From: Robiginitalea biformata HTCC2501
GTDB taxonomy: Bacteria; Bacteroidota; Bacteroidia; Flavobacteriales; Flavobacteriaceae
Direction: 5' to 3'
DNA: 64,000 nucleotides
Assembly: GCF_000024125.1 (NCBI RefSeq)
Contig: NC_013222.1
Span: 124,001-188,000, forward strand
Part shown: positions 25,286-33,983 of the stretch, piece by piece
Layout: each line of letters starts with the position of its first letter
Numbering within the stretch: the stretch's first letter is position 1
Program-made: the position numbers and the translations under genes
The notes under the pieces: generated by a model
Database searches by the model: none
What the model saw: only the letters and a program-made list of their open reading frames with translations
What the model was told of the DNA's origin: nothing

Positions 25286-28108
25286 TCATTCTTCGTCCGT
25301 TGCCACATCCGCAGGAACCGGCCGGCTCATATTGTCTTTTTTCGGATCGAAAACATAATCGATTACCTGCTGGTGCCGCATCTTGGAGCGCGCCGGGCTG
25401 CCCGCTGCCGGGGAAGCGTAAAAGCGCCGCGAAGCCACGCGGAAACGCGAGGCATCCGGGAAGTGCATCATCAGGTGGCTCCAGGCACCCATGTTCCTGG
25501 GTTCCTCCTGTGCCCAAACCAGGTCTTCCGCATGGGAATATTTCTCGATAAGCTCCTCCATCTGCACCACCGGCAGCGGGAACAATTGTTCCAGGCGGAC
25601 CAGGGCCACATCCTCCCTGCCCAGTTCCTCCCGGGCTGCGAGCAGGTCGTAATAAAATTTCCCCGTACAGAATACCAGGGATTTGACCTTTTTAACCGAT
25701 GCCCCGGCATCGTCGATCACTTCCTGGAACCGGCCTTCCGCAAGTTCCTCTACCGTGGAGACGCATTTTGCATGCCGGAGCAGGCTCTTCGGGGTGAAAA
25801 CCACCAGCGGTTTGCGGAAGTTGACCAGCATCTGGCGCCGGAGCAGGTGAAACAGGTTGGCCGGGGTACTGACATCAGCCACATACATATTGTCCCGGGC
25901 GCACAATTGCAGGTAGCGCTCCATCCGGGCCGAAGAGTGTTCCGCACCCTGGCCTTCATAGCCGTGGGGCAGGAAAAGCACCAGGCCGTTCTGCAACTTC
26001 CATTTGTCTTCCGCTGCCGAGAGATACTGGTCGATCATGATCTGGGCGCCGTTGCTGAAATCCCCGAACTGGGCTTCCCATATGGTGAGCGTGTTCGGGC
26101 TCGCCATGGCGTACCCGTATTCGAATCCAACCACCCCGTACTCGGAAAGCAGGGAATTGTAGATCTGGAAATCGCCCTGTTCCTCCGAGATATGGTTCAG
26201 CAGCAAGACCTCTTCCTCGCTTTCTTCCACCTTCATCACCGCGTGGCGGTGGGAGAATGTCCCCCGCTCCACGTCCTGCCCGGAAATCCGCACGTCGAAT
26301 CCCTCCTGCAGGAGCGTGCCATAGGCGAGCAACTCCCCCATGGCCCAATCCAGGCGGTTGGTTTCAAAGAACATCTTGTGGCGCTCCTTGACGAGCTTGT
26401 CTACCTTGCGCAGGAATTTTTTGTCTTCCGGGAGTTGGGTAATCACCCGGGCAACCGCTTCCAGCTTGTCCTTCGGGACCCCTGTTTCCACCGGCTCCAT
26501 CATTTCCCATTCCCGGACATTTTCAAACCCGTCCCATTCGTCGGCCATAAAGGCGGTAATCCGCGTTTTATCTTCCTTCTTGCTGTCCCGGAGTTCTTCC
26601 TCCAGCTTCGCTTTGTAGTCCTCTTCCAGCTTTTTGACAAAGTCCGCATCGATAACGCCTTCGGACATCAGCCGTTCCGCATAAATATCCCGGGGGTTTT
26701 GGTGCTTGGCGATGGCCTTGTAGAGCTTGGGCTGCGTAAACCGCGGCTCATCCCCTTCGTTGTGGCCGTATTTGCGGTAACCCAACAGGTCCAGGAATAC
26801 ATCCCGCCTGAATTTCATCCGGTATTCCAGGGCAAAGAGGGCAGCGTGCACAACGGCTTCCGCATCGTCCGCATTGATGTGGAGTACCGGGCTCAGGGTC
26901 ACCTTCCCCACGTCCGTGCAGTACGTGGAGGTACGCCCGTCCAGATAATTCGTGGTAAAGCCGATCTGGTTATTGACCACAATGTGGATCGTACCGGCCG
27001 TGCCGTACCCGTCCAGGCCGGCCATCTGTACCACCTCGTAGGCAATGCCCTGGCCGGCGATGGCGGCGTCCCCGTGGACCACGATTGGCAGGACCTTGGA
27101 AAAATCCTCGGGGAAGTGCCGGTCCTGTTTGGCCCGGGTAATCCCTTCAACCACCGCCCCAACCGTTTCCAGGTGGGAGGGGTTGGGCGCAATGTTCATA
27201 TTGATGCTATCCCCGGAATTCGTCTTCCGCATGGAGGTCCACCCCAGGTGGTATTTCACGTCCCCGTCAAAAATTTCCTGTTCGTAGTCCTTGCCTTCGA
27301 ATTCGCTGAAGATATCGGTTGCGGGTTTCCCGAAAATATTTGTGAGTACATTCAGGCGGCCCCGGTGGGCCATTCCCATGACAAACTGTTGGACGCCCAG
27401 TTCGGCTGCCCGCTCCACGATGGCGTCCACCGCCGGGATCAGCGATTCATTCCCTTCCAGGGAAAAACGTTTCTGGCCGACGTATTTTGTGTGGAGGAAG
27501 CCTTCAAAGGAAACCGCCTCATTGAGTTTGCGGAGGATGTATTTTTTTCGTTCCGGGCTGAAATTCGGGTGGTTGTCATTGACGTTGAGCCACTGCTGGA
27601 TCCACTCTACCCGCTCCGGGCTGCGGATATACATGTATTCCACGCCGATGGCGTCGCAGTAGATCCGCGTGAGGTGGTCGATGATCTCCCGCAGCGTGCT
27701 CGGGCCGATCCCAATGATATCCCCCGCGCTGAACACCTTCTCCAGGTCGGATTCCTCCAATCCGAAATTTTCGATTTCCAGGGAAGGCGTATAGGTGCGC
27801 CGCTCCCTTACCGGGTTCGTTTGGGTAAACAGGTGCCCGCGGCTGCGGTACCCGTCGATGAGCCGCACCACCTGGAATTCTTTTTTGAGCGAGAGCGGCA
27901 TGGCCGCTTCATCCCCTCCGGCCGTGCGCACCACCCCGGCCTCCGCATCGATGCCGATTTCCTCCAGGGCGCTTTCCATCCCGAAATCAAATCCCTGGAA
28001 AAATGCGCGCCAACTGGGCTCAACACTGTCCGGGTGGGTGAGGTACCGATCGTATAGGTCTGAAAAAAAAGCGGTATGAGCCGCGTTTAAGAAGGAATAT
28101 CTATCCAT
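25286..28108 (-). CDS. odhA: 2-oxoglutarate dehydrogenase E1
   Basis: 940-residue thiamine-diphosphate-dependent E1 subunit that decarboxylates 2-oxoglutarate. The N-terminus (YDRYLTHPDSVEPSWRAFF) is the E2-binding segment typical of the family. MAHRGRLNVL and VHGDAAIAGQG mark the cofactor-binding core, and the C-terminal transketolase-like half contains VWAQEEPRNMGAW. Length is standard. It is the first gene of the odhA-odhB pair, 93 bases upstream of odhB. Confidence 0.97.
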   Translation of the reverse strand: MDRYSFLNAAHTAFFSDLYDRYLTHPDSVEPSWRAFFQGFDFGMESALEEIGIDAEAGVVRTAGGDEAAMPLSLKKEFQVVRLIDGYRSRGHLFTQTNPVRERRTYTPSLEIENFGLEESDLEKVFSAGDIIGIGPSTLREIIDHLTRIYCDAIGVEYMYIRSPERVEWIQQWLNVNDNHPNFSPERKKYILRKLNEAVSFEGFLHTKYVGQKRFSLEGNESLIPAVDAIVERAAELGVQQFVMGMAHRGRLNVLTNIFGKPATDIFSEFEGKDYEQEIFDGDVKYHLGWTSMRKTNSGDSINMNIAPNPSHLETVGAVVEGITRAKQDRHFPEDFSKVLPIVVHGDAAIAGQGIAYEVVQMAGLDGYGTAGTIHIVVNNQIGFTTNYLDGRTSTYCTDVGKVTLSPVLHINADDAEAVVHAALFALEYRMKFRRDVFLDLLGYRKYGHNEGDEPRFTQPKLYKAIAKHQNPRDIYAERLMSEGVIDADFVKKLEEDYKAKLEEELRDSKKEDKTRITAFMADEWDGFENVREWEMMEPVETGVPKDKLEAVARVITQLPEDKKFLRKVDKLVKERHKMFFETNRLDWAMGELLAYGTLLQEGFDVRISGQDVERGTFSHRHAVMKVEESEEEVLLLNHISEEQGDFQIYNSLLSEYGVVGFEYGYAMASPNTLTIWEAQFGDFSNGAQIMIDQYLSAAEDKWKLQNGLVLFLPHGYEGQGAEHSSARMERYLQLCARDNMYVADVSTPANLFHLLRRQMLVNFRKPLVVFTPKSLLRHAKCVSTVEELAEGRFQEVIDDAGASVKKVKSLVFCTGKFYYDLLAAREELGREDVALVRLEQLFPLPVVQMEELIEKYSHAEDLVWAQEEPRNMGAWSHLMMHFPDASRFRVASRRFYASPAAGSPARSKMRHQQVIDYVFDPKKDNMSRPVPADVATDEE

Positions 28109-28216
28109 CTGAAATAATCTATGCCTCCGGCAAAATAATTTATCAAAAATACAATAATTCGCACCGAATGTCAGGAACGGGGGCCAGTTTTTGCATTACG
28201 GCATCCGACCCACCCC

Positions 28217-29236
28217 CTAGAGCTTCCGCACTTTTTTCTCCCAGGTCCATGCGGATGCCATGGCATCGTCCAGGGAGGACTCCGCTTTCCAGCCCAATTC
28301 GTTATTGGCGCGGGTGGTGTCCGCATAGGCTTCAACCACATCCCCGCTGCGGCGTCCCACCACCCTGAAATTCAGTTTTTCGCCCGAGACCCGCTCAAAA
28401 CTCCGGATGACCTCCATCACGGAACTCCCCGTACCCGTCCCGATGTTGAACACCTCGTAATTGGACTGGTTCTGCTGCCCGAAAAGCCGCTCCAGGGCTA
28501 CCACATGGGCACGGGCCAGGTCCACCACATGGATATAATCGCGGATGCAGGTGCCGTCAGGCGTGGGGTAATCGTCCCCAAAAACCGACAATTCCTCCCG
28601 CAGTCCCGCCGCCGTCTGGGTAATGAACGGCACCAGATTGGCAGGTACCCCCAGGGGCAACTCCCCGATAGCCGCACTGGGGTGCGCCCCGATCGGATTG
28701 AAGTAGCGGAGGGAAATCGCCCGGAGTTCCGGGTGTACCCGGCAGGTGTCCCGGATGATTTCCTCCCCCATTTGTTTCGTATTCCCGTAGGGCGATTCGG
28801 CGGGTTTCACCGGCGCATCTTCGGTAATGGGCATTTGGTCGGCCTGCCCGTAAACCGTGCAGGAAGAACTGAAGATAAAGGAACTCCCCCCCCTGGCCAC
28901 CAGCTGTTGCAGCAGGTAAACCAGCGTGCCGATGTTGTTCTCGTAATAGAGCAGGGGCTTCTCGACGCTTTCCCCCACGGCCTTGGAGGCCGCGAAATGG
29001 ATGACGCCCACGAGGTCCGTATGGCGTGCAAAAAAATCGTTGACCGCAGCCTTTTCCCGGAGGTCCATTCGTTCAAATTCCGGCCGCTGCCCGGTGATTT
29101 CAAAGATCCCGTCCAGGACATCTTCCGAAGCGTTGGAACAGTTGTCGATAATCACTACCTGATGGCCTGCCTGCTGCAATTCCACCACCGTGTGGGAACC
29201 GATAAAGCCCAGCCCCCCGGTTACGAGTACTTTCAT
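28217..29236 (-). CDS. galE: UDP-glucose 4-epimerase
   Basis: 339-residue short-chain dehydrogenase/reductase family epimerase that interconverts UDP-glucose and UDP-galactose. The NAD-binding glycine motif GGLGFIGSH is at the start. Catalytic Tyr and Lys are in SPYGNTKQMGEE, with the upstream Ser in FSSSCTVYG. It lies 34 bases after the aminotransferase gene on the same strand and is probably co-transcribed. It supplies sugars for surface polysaccharide or lipid A-linked glycans. Confidence 0.93.
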   Translation of the reverse strand: MKVLVTGGLGFIGSHTVVELQQAGHQVVIIDNCSNASEDVLDGIFEITGQRPEFERMDLREKAAVNDFFARHTDLVGVIHFAASKAVGESVEKPLLYYENNIGTLVYLLQQLVARGGSSFIFSSSCTVYGQADQMPITEDAPVKPAESPYGNTKQMGEEIIRDTCRVHPELRAISLRYFNPIGAHPSAAIGELPLGVPANLVPFITQTAAGLREELSVFGDDYPTPDGTCIRDYIHVVDLARAHVVALERLFGQQNQSNYEVFNIGTGTGSSVMEVIRSFERVSGEKLNFRVVGRRSGDVVEAYADTTRANNELGWKAESSLDDAMASAWTWEKKVRKL

Positions 29237-29270
29237 GAATTAAGCGTTTTTAAATGTTTGCATGGACCTG

Positions 29271-30449
29271 TTAAATCAACCCGCTGCTGGGTTCGGCCTG
29301 TTCGATAAATTCGAGGACGGTCCGGCAGATATACGCCAACTGTTCCTCATCCAGCTCCGTATGCATTGGCAGGGAAATCACCTCTTCCGACAGTTGGTTG
29401 GTGACCGCAAAATCCGACTCCTTGTAACGCGCATCCGCATAGGCCTTCTGCCGGTGCAGGGGTACCGGGTAATAGATGCCGTGCGGGATACCCGCCTCGG
29501 TGAGCCGCTTGGCCAGCGCATCGCGCTTGCCGCCTCCAATGCGCAAGGTGTATTGGTGGAACACGTGACAGTCGCAGGTATCGCATATGCCCTCACAGGA
29601 CCTGACGGTAGTTGGCACGGTGATTCCTTCCCGGTCTTTGAAGGAGGCGTTGTAATACCGGGCCGCCGCGCGGCGTTTTTCGCAATACCGGTCCAGGTGC
29701 GGGAGCTTGGCGCGAAGTACGGCAGCCTGCAGGGAATCCAGGCGGGAATTCACCCCGACCACGTCGTGGTAATACCTTTGGTACATCCCGTGATTGACGA
29801 TTCCCCGGATCCGGTGCGCAAGCGCATCGTCATCCGTAAAGAGGGCTCCCCCGTCTCCGTAGGCGCCCAGGTTTTTTGAAGGGAAGAAGGAGGTGGCTCC
29901 CACATGTCCGATGGCCCCTGCCTTCTGCAGGCGACCGTCGCTGAACAGGTAGTTGGCGCCGATGGCCTGGGCGTTGTCTTCTATGAGGAACAGATCGTGT
30001 TCGCGGGCAATCTCCAGCAGTGTCTCCATGTCCGCACATTGCCCGAAAAGATGCACCGGGACGATGGCCCGGGTCTTGGGCGTAATGGCTTTGCGGACCG
30101 CTTCCGTATCGATGTTGAAGGTGTCCGGCTCCACATCCACCAAAACAGGGGTCAGGCCAAGCAGGGCGATGACCTCAACGGTGGCGGCGAAGGTGAAATC
30201 CGCAGTGATCACTTCGTCCCCGGGTTTCAGCCCGAGGCCCATCATCGCAATTTGCAGGGCATCCGTCCCGTTGGCGCAGGGAATCACGTGTTTAACCCCC
30301 AGGTAGGCTTCCAGGTCTTCCTGAAATGCTTTTACCTCGGGGCCGTTGATAAAGGCAGCGGATTCCAGGATGCTGTCAAAAGACTTCCTGACTTCTTCGC
30401 GTATATCCGCATACTGGCCCACGAGGTCGACCATTTGAATTTTTCGCAT
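29271..30449 (-). CDS. DegT/DnrJ/EryC1/StrS family sugar aminotransferase
   Basis: 392-residue PLP-dependent enzyme that transfers an amino group to a nucleotide-linked keto sugar. The cofactor Lys lies in FFPSKNLGAYGDGGAL near residue 193. Other family segments are CANGTDALQIAM, VPVHLFGQ and EDNAQAIGA. A Cys-containing insert (CEGICDTCDCHVFHQY) is seen near the C-terminus. It diverges from waaA and is followed by galE, which places it in cell-surface sugar synthesis. The exact sugar is unknown. Confidence 0.92.
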   Translation of the reverse strand: MRKIQMVDLVGQYADIREEVRKSFDSILESAAFINGPEVKAFQEDLEAYLGVKHVIPCANGTDALQIAMMGLGLKPGDEVITADFTFAATVEVIALLGLTPVLVDVEPDTFNIDTEAVRKAITPKTRAIVPVHLFGQCADMETLLEIAREHDLFLIEDNAQAIGANYLFSDGRLQKAGAIGHVGATSFFPSKNLGAYGDGGALFTDDDALAHRIRGIVNHGMYQRYYHDVVGVNSRLDSLQAAVLRAKLPHLDRYCEKRRAAARYYNASFKDREGITVPTTVRSCEGICDTCDCHVFHQYTLRIGGGKRDALAKRLTEAGIPHGIYYPVPLHRQKAYADARYKESDFAVTNQLSEEVISLPMHTELDEEQLAYICRTVLEFIEQAEPSSGLI

Positions 30450-30497
30450 AGGTGTGCGTTGTCATCGCAAACTTACAAAATTCGGACCCCTCGGACA

Positions 30498-31844
30498 ATG
30501 GAATTCCAAAAGAACCGTAATTTAGCCCAAAACCCGCTGCCGTTGTATTTCCTGTATGACTTGGCTGTTCGCCTGGCCTCGGTCTTTCTCCATATCCCGG
30601 CCGTATTCTCGCCCAAAATCCGGAGTTTCCTCAGGGGGCGCCGGGGGGTGAAAGCTTACCTGGAATCCTTCCGGGAACCCGGCCGGCCGCTGATCTGGAT
30701 GCACACGGCTTCCCTGGGGGAATTCGAGCAGGGACTGCCGGTCCTGGAGCGGCTCATGGCCGCCTATCCCGGCCATCAGTTCCTGGTGACCTTCTTCTCC
30801 CCTTCCGGATATGAGGTGAAAAAAGGGAAGGTGCCCGGGGCGGGCACCTGCTACCTCCCCCTGGATACGCGGCAAAACGTCCGGGAATTCCTGGATGGCG
30901 CCCGGCCGGACATCGCCCTCTTCGTAAAGTACGAGGTCTGGCCCAACTTCTTTGCCGGCCTTCGGAGCCGGGATATCCCGCTCGTTTTGTTCTCTGCGCG
31001 GTTCCGGGAGCGTCAGGTCTTCTTTCAATGGTATGGCGGATTGATGCGGCGGGCCCTCCAGGGGGTGCGGCAATTTTACGTCCAGGATCCGTTGTCTGCA
31101 TCCCTGCTAAATGGTATCGGGATCCACCGGATTGCCGTCTGCGGGGACACGCGCCTGGACCGGGTCATGGAAATCCGGAGCCGCGACAACCGCCTGGACT
31201 TTATGGAGGCATTCGTCAAAGGCCGGAAATGCCTGGTTGCCGGCAGCACCTGGCCGGAGGACGAAAAAGCCATCCTTCCTTTTGTCCGGGCCCGGGCCGG
31301 GGCCACCTGCTGCGCGGTGATTGCCCCGCACAAAACGGATTCGAAAACCGTGGGTGAACTGATGAAGCGACTGGGCAGTGGGGCGGTAACCTACAGCGAG
31401 TGGTCCAAACGCCTGGAGGAGGCCGGGGGATTAGCCTCTGGCAAGTCCGGGGACACCCCCCGGGAACCCGGTCTCCCCGCCGGTGAAAACATCCTGGTGA
31501 TCGACACCATTGGCCTATTGACCCGGATCTACAGCTATGCAGACCTGGCCTATGTGGGGGGCGGATTTGCCACCGGCCTGCACAACACGCTCGAACCGGC
31601 CGTCTTTGGCATTCCCGTCCTGATCGGGCCGCGCTATGCCGGGTTCCGGGAGGCGGAGGCACTGGTGGAAGCCGGAGGCATCCTCCCGGTGGCCGGGCCC
31701 CTGGAGTTTGAAGAAACCGCCGGGAAACTCCTGGACAACGCCACTTACCGCAGGCAAATCGGCGCGATCAACCGGGACTACATCGATAAAAATGCGGGCG
31801 CCAGCATCCAAATCCTTGCCGGGATCCGTAAATTGATTGGATAA
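30498..31844 (+). CDS. waaA: 3-deoxy-D-manno-octulosonic acid (Kdo) transferase
   Basis: 448-residue inner-membrane-associated glycosyltransferase that adds Kdo to lipid A. I chose the ATG at 30498; the frame is open far upstream but that part overlaps the divergent aminotransferase gene. Key family residues are seen: HTASLGEFEQGLPV (catalytic Glu near residue 70), VAGSTWPEDEKAI, APHKTD, and YVGGGFATGLHNTLEPA in the donor-binding domain. The N-terminal helix (LYFLYDLAVRLASVF) anchors it to the membrane. A small lipoprotein ORF follows after 12 bases. Confidence 0.95.
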   Translation: MEFQKNRNLAQNPLPLYFLYDLAVRLASVFLHIPAVFSPKIRSFLRGRRGVKAYLESFREPGRPLIWMHTASLGEFEQGLPVLERLMAAYPGHQFLVTFFSPSGYEVKKGKVPGAGTCYLPLDTRQNVREFLDGARPDIALFVKYEVWPNFFAGLRSRDIPLVLFSARFRERQVFFQWYGGLMRRALQGVRQFYVQDPLSASLLNGIGIHRIAVCGDTRLDRVMEIRSRDNRLDFMEAFVKGRKCLVAGSTWPEDEKAILPFVRARAGATCCAVIAPHKTDSKTVGELMKRLGSGAVTYSEWSKRLEEAGGLASGKSGDTPREPGLPAGENILVIDTIGLLTRIYSYADLAYVGGGFATGLHNTLEPAVFGIPVLIGPRYAGFREAEALVEAGGILPVAGPLEFEETAGKLLDNATYRRQIGAINRDYIDKNAGASIQILAGIRKLIG

Positions 31845-31856
31845 CCCCTTATCTCC

Positions 31857-32087
31857 ATGTTTCGAATTGCTGCACGCCTGGCCCTGGCCGGCCTCTTGCT
31901 GATATTCCTGGGCTGCTTCCCCGACCTGCGCGAGAAGTCCCGCCGTGCGGACGAGGAAAACGCCACCCCTGCGACTCCGGATACGGCCGGGTTGCGCAAC
32001 CGGCAAAAAGAACGGGATACACCCGGGCCGCCCCGAAAGGCCAAGGACACCCTCCGGCCTCGTATGGCTCTTGTTTCCGGCCGTTAA
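31857..32087 (+). CDS. Small putative lipoprotein
   Basis: 76-residue ORF starting 12 bases after waaA. A hydrophobic leader ends in a lipobox-like LLLIFLGC (Cys near residue 20). The rest is short, charged and rich in Pro, Arg and Lys, with no recognised fold. The spacing suggests co-transcription with waaA. It could be a real small envelope protein or a chance frame in GC-rich DNA. Confidence 0.4.
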   Translation: MFRIAARLALAGLLLIFLGCFPDLREKSRRADEENATPATPDTAGLRNRQKERDTPGPPRKAKDTLRPRMALVSGR

Positions 32088-32232
32088 CACCAAGGGGGAA
32101 ATTTTCACGCTGAACGGGACTGCCAGGCAGCGGCTGGAGTGGGGAATGAACCTGCACGGCGCTGAGCCTTCACGCGCTTTAACCGCAATTTTTCTGTAGT
32201 TTTACCGGTATTGACCAAACAAACTTTCGGCG

Positions 32233-33546
32233 ATGGATTCCAAAATCTTTAAAATATCCCTGATTGCCGCCCTGGCCGGTTTCCTCTTTGGGTTTGACAC
32301 GGTGGTAATCAGCGGGGCGGAGAAGAAATTGCAGCTGCTCTGGGAAACTTCGGATGCCTATCACGGCACGGTAGTAATCGGGATGGCCCTATTCGGAACC
32401 GTGATCGGGGCGATCTTCGGCGGTTTCCCCACCAACCGGTTCGGCCGGAAGCGCACGCTCATCTGGATCGGGGTGCTGTATTCCGTATCCGCCATCGGAT
32501 CGGCCCTTTCCAACGACCCGGTTACCTTCGGGATATTTCGTTTCCTGGGCGGGATCGGCATCGGGGCGTCTACCGTGGCAGCCCCCACCTATATCTCGGA
32601 GATTGCACCGGCTGACCAACGGGGCCGGCTGGTGGGCATGTACCAGTTCAATATCGTATTCGGCATCCTGGTGGCCTACTTTTCGAATTACCTGTTAAAC
32701 GGCATAGGCGACAACGACTGGCGGTGGATGGTGGGCGTGGAGGCCTTTCCGGCCCTTATCTACACCGCATTTGCCTTTGGCATCCCAAAAAGCCCGCGTT
32801 GGCTGGTCACCCAACACCGTGAAGAGGAAGCTGCAGGCATACTGGAAAAGCTCGGCCTGAAGTTATCGGTGGGCGACATCGTCAGGGACCTGGAAGCGAA
32901 TGTACAGGCAGGGGCCGAAACGATATTTATGAAAAAATACCGCTTCCCGCTGCTGCTGGCATTCCTCATTGCCTTTTTCAACCAGTTTTCCGGGATCAAT
33001 GCATTTCTGTACTACGCCCCCAGGATCTTTGAGCTGGCAGGCCTTGAAGAGAGTACGGCCCTGCTCAGCAGTATTGGCATCGGGGTGACCAACCTGGTTT
33101 TTACGCTTTTGGGCATTTACCTTATCGACCGGCTGGGCAGGCGGACGCTCATGTACTACGGATCCTTCGGCTATATCGTCTCCCTGGCTTTGGTGGCGGC
33201 TGCCTTCTTCTTTAACTGGACCGGGATGGCCGTCCCCATTTTCCTCTTTGTATTCATCGCCTCCCACGCCATCGGACAGGGGGCGGTGATCTGGGTATTT
33301 ATCTCGGAAGTCTTCCCGAACCACCTGAGGGGCTCGGGCCAATCCTTTGGCTGTTCGGTCCACTGGGTCCTCGCATGGCTCATCCCTTCTTCGGTACCCT
33401 TCCTGATGTCGTGGATCGGGCCCGCCCCGGTATTCGGATTTTTTGCCTTTATGATGGTCCTTCAATTGTTATTCGTCCATTTCATGATGCCGGAGACCAA
33501 AGGAATCTCCCTGGAGGAACTCAGCAAACGCCTTCTGCGCAAATAA
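32233..33546 (+). CDS. Sugar porter family MFS transporter
   Basis: 437-residue inner-membrane transporter with twelve predicted helices. Sugar-porter signatures are present: AGFLFGFDTVVISGA in helix 1, RFGRKR between helices 2 and 3, PTYISEIAP and RGRLVGMYQ after helix 4. QFSGINAFLYYAP is in helix 7, DRLGRR lies between helices 8 and 9, and PETKGISLEEL is at the C-terminus. It is a probable sugar/proton symporter; the sugar is not predictable. It is alone in its unit. Confidence 0.93.
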   Translation: MDSKIFKISLIAALAGFLFGFDTVVISGAEKKLQLLWETSDAYHGTVVIGMALFGTVIGAIFGGFPTNRFGRKRTLIWIGVLYSVSAIGSALSNDPVTFGIFRFLGGIGIGASTVAAPTYISEIAPADQRGRLVGMYQFNIVFGILVAYFSNYLLNGIGDNDWRWMVGVEAFPALIYTAFAFGIPKSPRWLVTQHREEEAAGILEKLGLKLSVGDIVRDLEANVQAGAETIFMKKYRFPLLLAFLIAFFNQFSGINAFLYYAPRIFELAGLEESTALLSSIGIGVTNLVFTLLGIYLIDRLGRRTLMYYGSFGYIVSLALVAAAFFFNWTGMAVPIFLFVFIASHAIGQGAVIWVFISEVFPNHLRGSGQSFGCSVHWVLAWLIPSSVPFLMSWIGPAPVFGFFAFMMVLQLLFVHFMMPETKGISLEELSKRLLRK

Positions 33547-33983
33547 GGCCTGTTGCCGGAAAATCGCCTGCTGCTGGAATAGCCCGCATGCCATCGGCTG
33601 CCGCCGTGTGGGTGCCGGGTCCTTGATGATTTCCCAAAGAAATGCCGGGTTCCGCCGAATGAAATACCGGGTTCCGGACCTGTCTGTTGCGGGAAATTTC
33701 GCCGGGAAATATGGGAAACCGACCCTATGGGGGTGCTGGCATGTACCGAATGTTAACAAATTGTGACTCAATCCATTATTTTTCAACAGCGTATTGTTTT
33801 TGGCGAAAAAAATCCCTTTTTTTGTGCCCCATAGACAAATGGTATCCTTTTGTCGATGAAATACAGGTGATACTTTCCCCCATTCACCGCTTTAACGAAC
33901 CATTCATGTAACCCCACCATGCACGAACGTTTCGCCATAGCGATCCTATACCTTCTTATTAACCCCACAAACACATCAATTTC
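33547..33983. other. 437-base non-coding stretch before the T9SS protein gene
   Basis: I see no gene here. The second half is AT-rich compared with its surroundings and probably holds the promoter of the downstream large gene. A dyad GACAAA (33834-33839) and TTTGTC (33849-33854) spans a sequence with TATCCTTTTG, which resembles a -7 region, so it could be an operator. A short frame at 33687-33911 has no protein-like features. Confidence 0.4.

Noticed and set aside
25259..28057. 932-codon open frame opposite odhA
   Set aside because: It is an antisense shadow of a clear 2-oxoglutarate dehydrogenase gene; long antisense frames arise from GC-rich third codon positions here.
29904..30497. Upstream extension of waaA by 198 codons
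   Set aside because: It overlaps the divergent aminotransferase gene and lacks family sequence; the ATG at 30498 gives the normal WaaA length.
33687..33911. 74-codon frame before the T9SS protein gene
   Set aside because: No signal, helix or family resemblance, and it covers the probable promoter region.
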